From Thermoclostridium sp036562185 (GTDB taxonomy: Bacteria; Bacillota; Clostridia; DSM-8532): DNA of 64,000 nt. The position numbers were made by a program, and so were the translations under genes. Within the stretch, counting starts at the first letter, position 1. The number at the start of each line of letters is the position of its first letter. Under the pieces are notes generated by a model. That model was not told the DNA's origin and ran no database searches. It worked only from the letters and a program-made list of their open reading frames with translations. Location of the stretch: NCBI GenBank assembly GCA_036562185.1, contig DATCKN010000040.1, positions 6,603 through 70,602 on the forward strand, read 5' to 3'. This document shows positions 1-8,952 of the stretch, piece after piece.

Positions 1-126
1 CAGTAATATTTCATCAGTGGTTTGACTGTACCCCAAATCATTCAGCGCGCGCTGGAAGGAAAAGGCCATATGCGGGTAAGAATCAAATAATGTGCCGTCA
101 AAATCCCATATATAATGTAAAAACAT
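1..126 (-). CDS. HAD-superfamily hydrolase, N-terminal fragment
   Basis: The frame opens with ATG at 126, behind an AAAGGGG ribosome site at about 134-140, and runs off the left edge after 42 codons. Residues 8-16 read DFDGTLFDS, the haloacid-dehalogenase motif I: Asp8 would be the nucleophile and Asp10 the general acid. Proteins with this start and spacing are usually phosphoglycolate phosphatase or beta-phosphoglucomutase-like phosphatases with a helical cap. The cap and motifs II-IV lie outside the window, so the substrate cannot be told. It is transcribed away from the sugar-transport genes, with 212 bp separating it from the next gene. Confidence 0.75.
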   Translation of the reverse strand, partial: MFLHYIWDFDGTLFDSYPHMAFSFQRALNDLGYSQTTDEILL

Positions 127-338
127 AAAATTGCCCCTTTCAAAACACAAACGCAAAGGTCCTTGTTTTCACAATCTGCTTTGAATCCGCCATAATTACC
201 TGTGACTGCGAATTATATTTCACACTGTCTGGATTTTACCGCGCCGTTACGTTACAAAAACCATGTAACCGATTTCTGAACAGGCGCAATTCCCCGGGCA
301 TCGGAAATTACCGGAATTATATCATTTGAAACATCCGA

Positions 339-1211
339 TTAATTCGCAGCATAAGGATCATAGAGCTCTGTCTCATACCTGCCGTTGCTTAATATAATTT
401 TATATGTCCCGTCTTTTGATATAATATGGTTATTTACTCCGAGCCGCTCCAGCCAGCCTCGTGTTTCATCAATTCTCCACGGCCCGGTTCCGGGCCCTTT
501 TGAACCCATATTGTTTTCCCACAGCCAGAGGGGTGTACACCACATTGCAAGGGTTGCTGATACAGCCTTATAAACCTCAAAACCGACGCCGCTTTGGCCA
601 TGATGCGCAAGCTGGACAATATCTGATTTTATTTTCTCTTCACTGTTTATCCGAAGCAACTTCTCCCCACCCTCCAGGCCGAGATCTCCGAGGAAAAGTA
701 CAGAAACACCATCTGCAGTCATTCTGTACACAGTGGAACTGTTATTAACCGCATTGGACGTAATGGACGGATCAGTTGTATACAGCACCTCGAAAGAAAC
801 ATTATCAACAGTAAATATATCACCCTTTTCAACAAGCTTTGTCTTATCTTTAATCAATATGGATAAATCAGTAAAATCCCTTATTGTATGGTATGCGCCG
901 GGCTCATTTTCTTCAATAAAGCCAGGCTCAGGGAAATGGTGATATATACGCTCAATACTGAAATCAGATCGTCTGCTGCTTATTAAACTCATTAACGCGT
1001 TTACATGGTCCGAGTGAGGATGGGTAAGCAACCAGGCAGAAATGTGCGGGCTTTCCCTGTTCGAAACTTTTTTCATGAGATTGAGCAAATACTCGGCATC
1101 GGCCGATGTTCCTCCGTCTATTACTACCAGGTTTCGGTTTCTTGATACAATAAGATATGACATCATTTGGGTGTGGGATTGCTGGGCGATTTGATAAATG
1201 CAAGTATTCAT
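339..1211 (-). CDS. Metallo-beta-lactamase-fold hydrolase (ComEC-like domain)
   Basis: This 290-residue protein has the metal-binding HxHxDH motif as HPHSDH at residues 64-69. A Gly-Asp pair follows in FLGDLG (about 173-178) and a late His in LAHHGQ (201-206), all in the order of the metallo-beta-lactamase fold. The HPHSDH form and the LAHHG motif are closest to the stand-alone hydrolases related to the ComEC C-terminal domain. There is no signal peptide or membrane segment, so it should be cytoplasmic. The ATG at 1211 has AAAGGA upstream. It lies just downstream of the AraC regulator on the same strand, with 84 bp between them, and could be read from the same transcript. The substrate is unknown. 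Confidence 0.85.
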   Translation of the reverse strand: MNTCIYQIAQQSHTQMMSYLIVSRNRNLVVIDGGTSADAEYLLNLMKKVSNRESPHISAWLLTHPHSDHVNALMSLISSRRSDFSIERIYHHFPEPGFIEENEPGAYHTIRDFTDLSILIKDKTKLVEKGDIFTVDNVSFEVLYTTDPSITSNAVNNSSTVYRMTADGVSVLFLGDLGLEGGEKLLRINSEEKIKSDIVQLAHHGQSGVGFEVYKAVSATLAMWCTPLWLWENNMGSKGPGTGPWRIDETRGWLERLGVNNHIISKDGTYKIILSNGRYETELYDPYAAN

Positions 1212-1295
1212 CTTCCGGGAATCCTTTCGTTCATTTTATCATTGTTTGCCACTATTTTATCCTTTAATCCGGGTAATTCAATATGCAGTTCTTGC

Positions 1296-3587
1296 TCAGT
1301 TTGCTGAATTTTTCAAAACAGCATTGCTATTTACCTGCTGATTCTTCTGTTCCCTGTATTTCCCGGGGCTTATACCGTAAATTTGCTTAAATTTACGTGT
1401 AAAACTGGCTAAATCAACATATCCCACCTTTTCCATAACGTCCTTTACACGAAGCTCGGTACCGCACAATAACCTGCATGCTTCTTCCATTCTTTTTTTA
1501 GTTAAATAATCTATGAAATTCATACCCGAATTATTTCTGAAAAAACGGCTCAGGTATGATTCAGTCATGTCAAACTTGCTGGCAAGGCCTTTTAAACACA
1601 GGCTTTGATTCATGTAATTCATATCAATATAACTGATAATCTCATTATATACCAGCTTTTCTTCATTCCTGTTCTGGCTTTCAACAGCATCTATGATTTT
1701 TAAACAAAGCCTCTTCAGGCTGTTAAGAAAATCATTTATGCTTGTATAGTGAATCATTAGATCAATTTCTTCATTACCTCCGCTTACCTTCATTTTTTCC
1801 ACAACCGGCCATATTTCCTGAATAATGCTGAAAACCATAAAGCGCAAACCCACAGGGTCAGAATTAAGCTTTTGTGTGTGAAGCAATTCGGATAATTCAG
1901 CAATTGATTCTTCCACAGTAACCCTGTTTCCCTGATTAAGGCCCTGAATCAGGCGTAATTGTGCTTTTGCCGGGTACCAGTACGGGCTTGAATGGCGGCG
2001 GGTTTTCAACTCGTCAAAAAAGACAGTCTGATTTCCGTTGTGAACAGCAGCTTCAGCTGCTGAAACTGCTTCAGTAAAAGAGCGGCTTAGCATTGAGATA
2101 CCGTTGTATGTCTGTCCGATTCCCAAAATAGGTTCTATGTCCAGTGTGGACATAATCGTTTCCCTTATGCGTTGCACTGTATTTATGAGGTTTTCATCCG
2201 TCGTGTCGGAATTCAATATTATTGCGAAACAACCCTGGTAATCCATCTCAACACAGTAATGCGCCGATTTGAATTTCATACAGCGGATTGCTTCCTTCAC
2301 TTTTTCCCTTTCTGCAATAAGAAGCTTCCTCGAAGGTTTAAATACTATGACGCAAAAATACGGGCCGCCGAGGTCAATTCGAAGACTTTTTAAGCTTTCT
2401 GCAAATTTGGGACTGTTAAAGTTAACATTGCTGGTCAGTATTTTATGTAAAAAGTGCTCAGCCAGTATAGCCCTGTTTTCTTCAATTTGATTTTTCATAC
2501 CTTCATTGTTATCAATAATTGCTTTAATTGAATTGCTTATTTCTTTAAGCTCGTCCTTGCCCTTTTTACCCACACTTTCTTTCTGTGGTATCATCTGCCT
2601 GAGGGATATGGAAATATGGCGAATTGGGATATAATTCCTGAAAGCAAGCAAAACCCCGGTGATAATACATATAATAAGCAAAACGCTGATAGTAGCTATA
2701 ATGGGCTTTTTAACATTTACAAGCCTTGTGGCGAATTGGGAATGCGGAAAAACTGACAGATACAACCAGCCATTCACATCTGACTGGATGGCAATTACCG
2801 AGTGTTTTTTGTTCCCTATATTTACTCTTTTTATTTCTCCAGCATTGCTTTTTAATGCTGTTGCTATATCAGAAGGCGAATACTCAATATTATGCTGGCT
2901 GGTGAAAAGAATTTCTCCTTTTGCGTTCAGTATGTATAGTGCATTATCTATGTCACTTTCTATACTCGTGAGAAGCTGTTCAAATGATTCTGCATTTATC
3001 AATCCAATAATAGTCCCAAACCGGCCGGTACTATTCCCCCATGGATATGTTAAAACAGCCAGCCGGTCGGTCCCTTTTTGACTCAGGTACCTGTTTCCCG
3101 GGCTAAACCCGAAATCAGGGGTGTCATAAATCAGACCGTAAAAATCACCATAACCCCAATCTCCGGTAAACTTAAAGTGATTTATAAAATAATCAAAGGT
3201 CATAACACCTTTATCCGAGTATAAAGTATCATCACCGCGTATGAATAATATCATCTCATCCAGGAAATTAGCCTGGGAATGGTATGTTTTCAACCGGTAA
3301 ATTGCTTTATACCTCCCGTAATTTGATCTCTGCAGCTGATACGGCGTCAAATCCGGATCGTAGGAAAGCTGGTTGGCCATAAGCCTTATAGTTTCCAGCT
3401 TCCCGTCTATATTTTTCATAACCTGATTCAGGGCATATCTTTGCATGGTCTCATACTCACTGACAATCTGTTCAAAAGAACTTCGGAAATAAATTGAAAT
3501 CAGCAGCAATACAGGAATTAATACAAAACAAAGATTATATAAAACATACTTTCTTAATAAAACAGATTGTCCATAATCTTTAGCCAC
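1296..3587 (-). CDS. Membrane-bound one-component AraC-family regulator (YesS/YtdP type)
   Basis: This 763-residue protein has a membrane helix at about residues 12-33, an extracytoplasmic sensing region to about 285 and a second helix at about 290-312. A long cytoplasmic linker leads to a C-terminal AraC-type double helix-turn-helix at about 655-750, ending in the typical GYVDLASFTRKFKQIYGISP pattern. The layout and length match Bacillus YesS and YtdP, which sense a ligand outside and bind DNA directly without phosphotransfer. The start is GTG at 3587, with GAGAGTGAT eight bases upstream. It is divergent from the LplB-type importer at 3982, which it probably activates. The ligand is unknown. 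Confidence 0.88.
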   Translation of the reverse strand: MAKDYGQSVLLRKYVLYNLCFVLIPVLLLISIYFRSSFEQIVSEYETMQRYALNQVMKNIDGKLETIRLMANQLSYDPDLTPYQLQRSNYGRYKAIYRLKTYHSQANFLDEMILFIRGDDTLYSDKGVMTFDYFINHFKFTGDWGYGDFYGLIYDTPDFGFSPGNRYLSQKGTDRLAVLTYPWGNSTGRFGTIIGLINAESFEQLLTSIESDIDNALYILNAKGEILFTSQHNIEYSPSDIATALKSNAGEIKRVNIGNKKHSVIAIQSDVNGWLYLSVFPHSQFATRLVNVKKPIIATISVLLIICIITGVLLAFRNYIPIRHISISLRQMIPQKESVGKKGKDELKEISNSIKAIIDNNEGMKNQIEENRAILAEHFLHKILTSNVNFNSPKFAESLKSLRIDLGGPYFCVIVFKPSRKLLIAEREKVKEAIRCMKFKSAHYCVEMDYQGCFAIILNSDTTDENLINTVQRIRETIMSTLDIEPILGIGQTYNGISMLSRSFTEAVSAAEAAVHNGNQTVFFDELKTRRHSSPYWYPAKAQLRLIQGLNQGNRVTVEESIAELSELLHTQKLNSDPVGLRFMVFSIIQEIWPVVEKMKVSGGNEEIDLMIHYTSINDFLNSLKRLCLKIIDAVESQNRNEEKLVYNEIISYIDMNYMNQSLCLKGLASKFDMTESYLSRFFRNNSGMNFIDYLTKKRMEEACRLLCGTELRVKDVMEKVGYVDLASFTRKFKQIYGISPGKYREQKNQQVNSNAVLKNSAN

Positions 3588-3981
3588 TTGAATATCACTC
3601 TCTTTTATGAAAAAATATTATGGATAAAGTAAAAGCATGAAACTCCAATGTTTCAGTTACCTCGGAAGTTCCTGGAATATACCCGGTATATTTATATTTC
3701 ATATATATTATTGCACATATTAATAACTGATGTCAAAATTTATATGCATTTTGCATTATTTTCTCAATAAAATTACCATGCATTTTAGACCAAATCCACA
3801 ATCAAGCTTAAAATCATTGATTTATCCGGGCAGAACAGGTAACGTTGTAACATCTGCAAACTATGTAATTATGGCATATTGAAAATCATGCTTTATGTTT
3901 TACAATAAAAACAGATTCAAAAAACCAAATTATCCGTCTGTTGTTCTGTTAAGCAAATAAAAAGGTATAAGGAGAGCTTCT
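3588..3981. other. Divergent regulatory region
   Basis: This 394-bp A/T-rich spacer lies between the membrane AraC regulator (minus) and the first importer (plus). It holds one convincing plus-strand promoter (3879-3906) and presumably the AraC binding sites. I see no open frame or repeat worth calling in it. Confidence 0.6.
3879..3906 (+). promoter_or_regulatory. Sigma-A-type promoter of the 3982-7553 importer operon
   Basis: A TTGAAA -35 box (3879-3884) and a TACAAT -10 box (3901-3906) are separated by 16 bp. They lie about 75 bp before the first permease start. Confidence 0.6.
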
Positions 3982-4896
3982 ATGACAAAAAGGAAATCAC
4001 CCTTAGTAAGAATAAAAGAAAGTTGGAGATTATACGTATTATTGCTCCCGGCCGTTTTATACCTTGCAATATTCCATTATGCACCCATTTACGGACTTCA
4101 AATCGCTTTTAAGGATTTTGTTCCTTCTCTGGGTATTACCGGTAGCAAGTGGGTCGGCCTTAAACATTTTAAGTATTTTATATCTTCTCCCCAATTTCCC
4201 ATACTTATGAGAAATACTTTATTATTAAGCGTATATTCATTGATATTTACTTTTCCGCTTCCTATAATTCTTGCACTGATGCTGAACGAAACCCGATCGG
4301 TGGTTTTGAAGAAGACCGTCCAGAACATTACTTATGCCCCCCATTTTATCTCAACCGTTGTGTTATGCGGTATGGTTATTATATTTTTATCACCATCCTC
4401 AGGGGTTATTAATACATTTTTAAAAATGTTGGGACATGAACCGGTTGATTTTATGACAAAAGAGCAATACTGGAGATCAATTTATATAATTTCCGGTATA
4501 TGGAAGAATACAGGCTGGTCATCTATTATATATCTGGCTGCACTATCCGGTGTAGACCCGCAACTTTATGATGCTGCACATATTGACGGTGCGTCGAGGC
4601 TTCAAAGAATTTGGCATATAAACATACCTGGTATTATTCCAACGGCAGTTCTGCTGTTTATCATGAATTGCGGACAGATAATGAGCGTTGGTTTTGAAAA
4701 AGTATACCTGCTTCAAAATTCATTGAACCTTCCCGTTTCTGAGGTTATATCAACCTATGTTTACAAAACAGGACTTTTGGGTGCTAAATTCAGTTACACT
4801 TCGGCGATAGGACTGTTTAATTCAGTAATTAACGTAACTTTACTGCTTATTGTAAACAAGATTTCATCCAAAGTCAGTGACATTATGTTATTTTAG
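3982..4896 (+). CDS. ABC sugar-importer permease, LplB/YteP type
   Basis: This 304-residue protein has about six membrane helices. The permease signature loop (LYDAAHIDGAS, then IPG) lies around residues 195-220 and docks onto the ATPase. The N-terminal pattern ESWRLYVLLLPAVLYL and the NLPVSEVISTYVYKTGL stretch near the C-terminus are typical of the LplB/YteP subfamily used for complex or acidic oligosaccharides. The ATG follows AAGGAGAG. It is the first gene of a three-gene operon with the partner permease 12 bp downstream. No ATPase gene is present. The substrate is unknown; plant-cell-wall oligosaccharides are an inference from the setting. Confidence 0.93.
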   Translation: MTKRKSPLVRIKESWRLYVLLLPAVLYLAIFHYAPIYGLQIAFKDFVPSLGITGSKWVGLKHFKYFISSPQFPILMRNTLLLSVYSLIFTFPLPIILALMLNETRSVVLKKTVQNITYAPHFISTVVLCGMVIIFLSPSSGVINTFLKMLGHEPVDFMTKEQYWRSIYIISGIWKNTGWSSIIYLAALSGVDPQLYDAAHIDGASRLQRIWHINIPGIIPTAVLLFIMNCGQIMSVGFEKVYLLQNSLNLPVSEVISTYVYKTGLLGAKFSYTSAIGLFNSVINVTLLLIVNKISSKVSDIMLF

Positions 4897-4908
4897 TGGA
4901 GGATAAGC

Positions 4909-5817
4909 ATGAAAAGGAATAAAAAGTCACAAATTAAAGACAGCAGAAACGACAGAATATTTGGGTTTATTGTAGACTTCCTTCTTATTATAATCGGACT
5001 TGTCACACTGTTCCCTCTTATTTTTGTCTTATCTGCATCGGTAAGTGATCCTGTAATGGTAAACTCGGGAAAGGTTCTTTTGCTCCCGAAAGGTTTTAAC
5101 CTTGACGGTTATCTGGCTGTATTTGAAAATGAATGGGTGCTTACCGGATACAGAAACAGTTTTATTTATACAGTGGTCGGTACTTTTCTGAATGTCCTGG
5201 TAACATTTATGGCTGCATATTCATTGTCAAGAAAAGATATGTATGGTCACAGATTAATAACAATATACATGGTTTTTACCATGTGGTTCGGCGGCGGATT
5301 AATTCCTACTTTCATTGTTGTCAACAAACTTGGGCTTGTTAACAGGCCTGTCGTAATGGTCATATTAGGGCTCATTTCTATTTACAACTGCATAATATGC
5401 CGTTCTTTCATTCAGACCAGTATACCGTATGAACTGCAGGAAGCAGCAAGAATTGACGGATGTAATGATTTCGGTATAGTCTGGAAAATTGTTTTCCCGC
5501 TTTCAAAACCGGTTCTCGCAATTCTCTGCCTGTACTATGCATTAGGTCATTGGAACGGATATTTTAACGCATTAATATATTTGGATGACAGGAAGTATCA
5601 GACACTTCAGATTTTTCTCCGTGAAATCCTGATACAGAATTCAAGGGTTAAGGTGGATGACTCGGTGGACTTGGAAGCAATGGTACGCCGTGCGCAAATG
5701 GCCCAGGTCATGAAGTACAGCCTTATTGTTGTAGCATCGGTACCTATGTTGATAATTTATCCCTTTGTCCAAAAGTTTTTTGTGCAGGGGGTAATGATAG
5801 GTTCAATCAAAGGTTAA
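4909..5817 (+). CDS. ABC sugar-importer permease, YtcP/LplC type
   Basis: This 302-residue inner-membrane protein starts with a charged tail and has six predicted helices. The EAA loop reads LQEAARIDGCN at about residues 178-188, followed by IVFPLSKPV. The ending KFFVQGVMIGSIKG is the standard YtcP/LplC C-terminus. GGAGG lies six bases before the ATG and the gene starts 12 bp after the first permease, so the two are translated together as a heterodimer. A hairpin at 5821-5845 separates it from the binding-protein gene. Confidence 0.93.
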   Translation: MKRNKKSQIKDSRNDRIFGFIVDFLLIIIGLVTLFPLIFVLSASVSDPVMVNSGKVLLLPKGFNLDGYLAVFENEWVLTGYRNSFIYTVVGTFLNVLVTFMAAYSLSRKDMYGHRLITIYMVFTMWFGGGLIPTFIVVNKLGLVNRPVVMVILGLISIYNCIICRSFIQTSIPYELQEAARIDGCNDFGIVWKIVFPLSKPVLAILCLYYALGHWNGYFNALIYLDDRKYQTLQIFLREILIQNSRVKVDDSVDLEAMVRRAQMAQVMKYSLIVVASVPMLIIYPFVQKFFVQGVMIGSIKG

Positions 5818-5820
5818 AGA

Positions 5821-5845
5821 ATATCATGCGTTTAACGCTTGATAT
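5821..5845 (+). promoter_or_regulatory. Intercistronic hairpin before the binding-protein gene
   Basis: ATATCATGCG and CGCTTGATAT form a 10-bp stem with one mismatch around a 5-base loop. It starts 3 bases after the permease stop and ends 28 bases before the lipoprotein start. There is no U-tract directly after it, so RNA processing or stabilisation is likelier than termination. Confidence 0.55.
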
Positions 5846-5873
5846 ATAATTTTGCAAATAAGGAGGTCAAATT

Positions 5874-7553
5874 ATGTGTACAAAAAAATTTCCAACAAAA
5901 ACAGTATCGGTACTTTTACTGTTGACAATCATGCTATCCCTAGCAGCATGTGGCAAGACCGGTACAAGCACCCCGTCAAATTCCCAGGATACAGGCGTAC
6001 AGCAACAACAAACCGTGGATGATGGTTCACAGGTTGACACTTTTACCCTGATGCTCAGAACAGATCCAACGCTGGGTGATTGGAATAAAATGTGGTGCAT
6101 GGACATCATTGAAGAAAAGACAAAAGTTCGTTTCGAGGTAACTGCTGTAAGTAAGGAAGGATGGGAGGAAAAGAAGAATCTTGCCTTTGCTACAGGAAAT
6201 TACCCCGACTGCTTCCTGAATGACCTGTCCGACATTGACCTTGCTACCTATGGAGGCCAGGGAATAATTCTCGCACTTGAAAAATACATAACCCCTGAAA
6301 TTATGCCTAACTTCTATGCAGTTATGAACGACGGATATCCAAGCCTTAAAGCTTCAATGACCTTCCCTGACGGACATATCTACTCATTTAAAGGCCTTTC
6401 GGGTGCAGAACGTGAATATGCGCTTAACAGATTCTGGCTTAACAAAGCATGGGCTGAAAAATTGGGAGTTAAAATACCCGAAACTCTTGATGAATTCTAT
6501 ACATATCTTAAAGCAGTCAAAGACGGAGATCCCAATGAAAACGGCGATCCCACGGACGAAATTCCATTGGGCGGAAAATATGATCCACAGGGTGATCCTT
6601 ATTATGATGCTTTTATTCCCATTCTTACTGCTTTCGGTTTTACTGAAAGAAGGTACGAAGCTGTTGACGGTGTAGTGCAATATAACCCTGTACAGCCCGT
6701 CTACAAGGAATTCCTCAAATATATGCATAAATTATACAGTGAGGGCTTAATTGACCCTGAATATTTCTCGCAGACAGACGATTTAAGAAAATCCAAGGAA
6801 GCTCAGGGTTTAGTGGCAAGCTTCACCGATCACGCCGCATGGCTGAATATACCTGATGAAAATATTTGGCGGCAGTATGGTTCAATAGAGCCAATGACAA
6901 GTGCATATAACGACAAGAAACTTTGGCCGGCAAAAGATGCCATCCTTTATGGAGCGCTTGCCATCACTAACAAAGTTAAAGATGAAGCCAAGATAATAAA
7001 ACTTATGAAGTTCTGTGACTGGTGTTATTCCGAGGAAGGCACCACAGCTCTCTGGCGCGGCCCCGAAAAGGGAACCATTCCAGGTCAGCCCGATTATGGC
7101 TGGTATTGGGAAGAAGTTGACGGTGTCAAGTTAAGAAAATATGCATATCCTCAAGACAAGTACAAATCGTCCAGTGAATGGATAGCAGCTGAAATTAAGC
7201 CTGGCAACAATTACTGGCCATATGCAGGTACTGCAAAACGCTCTGACCCGGTTGATAAAAAATCATCATCCTGGCACCTGACAGAGAACATAGTAACTTA
7301 CAATCTGCCGTACTATCATGTTGGATGGCCTGTAACAATCCGCTTCACTCCGGAAGAATCTGATGAGCTTTCGCTTATACGCACCGACCTGGAATCTTTT
7401 GTCGAGCAAATGGAAGCTCAGATGATTATAGGCGAAATAGACATAGATACAGGATTCGATACACTGGTTAAAGGCTGTGAAGCCCGTAACTTAAGCAGAT
7501 ACCTCCAGATTCTCCAGAAAGCATACGATCGCTATGTGGCTGCTCTGAATTGA
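5874..7553 (+). CDS. Sugar-binding lipoprotein, LipO/YtcQ type
   Basis: This 559-residue extracytoplasmic binding protein has a lipoprotein signal peptide ending LSLAAC, so Cys26 should be lipidated. It has the long form (500-560 residues) seen with LplB/LplC permeases. An acidic loop, DPNENGDPTDE, near residues 220-230 resembles the EF-hand-like calcium site of the alginate-binding proteins AlgQ1/AlgQ2. GGAGG precedes the ATG. It is last in its operon, between an upstream hairpin and a strong terminator at 7581-7612. The ligand is unknown. Confidence 0.92.
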   Translation: MCTKKFPTKTVSVLLLLTIMLSLAACGKTGTSTPSNSQDTGVQQQQTVDDGSQVDTFTLMLRTDPTLGDWNKMWCMDIIEEKTKVRFEVTAVSKEGWEEKKNLAFATGNYPDCFLNDLSDIDLATYGGQGIILALEKYITPEIMPNFYAVMNDGYPSLKASMTFPDGHIYSFKGLSGAEREYALNRFWLNKAWAEKLGVKIPETLDEFYTYLKAVKDGDPNENGDPTDEIPLGGKYDPQGDPYYDAFIPILTAFGFTERRYEAVDGVVQYNPVQPVYKEFLKYMHKLYSEGLIDPEYFSQTDDLRKSKEAQGLVASFTDHAAWLNIPDENIWRQYGSIEPMTSAYNDKKLWPAKDAILYGALAITNKVKDEAKIIKLMKFCDWCYSEEGTTALWRGPEKGTIPGQPDYGWYWEEVDGVKLRKYAYPQDKYKSSSEWIAAEIKPGNNYWPYAGTAKRSDPVDKKSSSWHLTENIVTYNLPYYHVGWPVTIRFTPEESDELSLIRTDLESFVEQMEAQMIIGEIDIDTGFDTLVKGCEARNLSRYLQILQKAYDRYVAALN

Positions 7554-7580
7554 TTTTAGTTTCAAATCTGCTGCAAAACC

Positions 7581-7612
7581 AAAGCCGGGATAATTCTTCC
7601 CGGCTTTTTATA
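7581..7612 (+). terminator. Intrinsic terminator of the first importer operon
   Basis: AAAGCCGGGA and TCCCGGCTTT pair around a short loop and run into a T-rich tail. It lies 28 bases after the lipoprotein stop and may also serve the convergent GT2 gene. Confidence 0.8.
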
Positions 7613-7637
7613 TTATCAGTCAGATACCGTATAATGC

Positions 7638-8513
7638 TTAGCTGCTTTTCCTTTTTCTTATCAATAGATTTCTGCAGCTTTCCAGAAAGTATGAATCAGC
7701 ATAATCCAAGCATCCGTCTTTTGCATATGCAATGAGGAATTTCCTGATCTGTGCCCTGTTTTCATCGTATAATTCAGTACTCTCGAACAGCTCCTTATAC
7801 GATTCAAAAAGCCTTATTTTCATGTTGATTATATTTTTAAGAGTGCACTGCTGCTCTACCAGACTGTTTTTTGTCTTAACATAGTAATAAACAGGATTAC
7901 TTAATGAAGCAAAAGATTCGGAATATCTTAAGTAATCCAGGTTAAACAGGAAATCTTCGCACCAGTTCAAATCAGTACAGCAGGTTATTCCATGTGCTTT
8001 AATTATGTCTGCCCGGTACAGTTTGTTCCACATTACACCATAATAAAAATTTGCAGGAGCTTTCATCATATGAGAAATGAATTCTTTTTTATCCATAACC
8101 TTATTGGCAGTAATATTGCTTTTTTCAGATTTCCTACCATTAATGACCCTGTAAAAACCCGCTATAACCAAATCGCAATTTGATTCCTGCATTCTGTCCA
8201 CCAGATCTTTTGTCGCGTTTTCCGAAATCCAGTCATCACTGTCAACGAATTGAAAATACTGCCCTGATGCATATGACATTCCTGTGTTACGCGTATCCGA
8301 AACTCCGGTATTCTGCTTATCAATAACTATTATCCTTGAATCCATCTTTGCATATTCCCTGCATATTGTAAGACTGTTATCCGTGCTTCCGTCATTAACA
8401 AGGATTATTTCGGTATTTTGATACTGCTGTTTCAGGATACTGTTAATACACCGGACCAATGTTTTCTCCGAATTGTACACAGGAACTATAATGCTAACCA
8501 GTGGTTGTGCCAT
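7638..8513 (-). CDS. Family 2 glycosyltransferase
   Basis: This 291-residue GT-A-fold transferase opens with VSIIVPVYN (residues 6-14). It has the nucleotide-binding NDGSTD (40-45) and the metal-binding DSDD at 91-94. The C-terminal third is variable and has no clear membrane helix, as in enzymes that decorate cell-surface polysaccharide or glycoprotein. The ATG at 8513 has GGGGGAT upstream. It is alone, convergent with the first importer operon and divergent from the rhamnosidase, so its neighbours do not show which polymer it builds. Acceptor and donor are unknown. Confidence 0.87.
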   Translation of the reverse strand: MAQPLVSIIVPVYNSEKTLVRCINSILKQQYQNTEIILVNDGSTDNSLTICREYAKMDSRIIVIDKQNTGVSDTRNTGMSYASGQYFQFVDSDDWISENATKDLVDRMQESNCDLVIAGFYRVINGRKSEKSNITANKVMDKKEFISHMMKAPANFYYGVMWNKLYRADIIKAHGITCCTDLNWCEDFLFNLDYLRYSESFASLSNPVYYYVKTKNSLVEQQCTLKNIINMKIRLFESYKELFESTELYDENRAQIRKFLIAYAKDGCLDYADSYFLESCRNLLIRKRKSS

Positions 8514-8952
8514 ATTTCATCCCCCAAAACATAAACGTATTTATTCTCTATATCAAAAAGCCATTTTAACATCAGTTCTTTAAAAGCAAATATATTATAT
8601 CACGTCATAAATCAATTTTTCTACTTACAGCTAAACTAATTTAATAATACCATTTTTACCTGATATGATTAATGGCATATGATTAAGGTGAAAAAGGCTT
8701 CACCTCATTTATCCGGTTTGAATCTCTTTGTGTAATAAACATAAAAAATCACATAAATTATCCGGAAAATTGTAAACTAATTCACAGATATTACCGATAA
8801 ATATTATAGAATAACCATTCTGTCTTATCAGTCACATAATTTATGAATGTGAAGTTAAGATCTTTTTTTTTACCAGTTTCATACCGGCACATAAATATAA
8901 ATAATAATATTCGTAGTTTTAACACTACGCTTATAGAGGCAGGAGATATTTT
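8514..8952. other. Divergent intergenic region, no confident signal
   Basis: This 439-bp A/T-rich spacer must hold promoters for the GT2 gene (minus) and the rhamnosidase (plus). Several TATAAT-like words occur, but none has a well-spaced -35 box. There is no open frame, tRNA or clear operator. Confidence 0.4.
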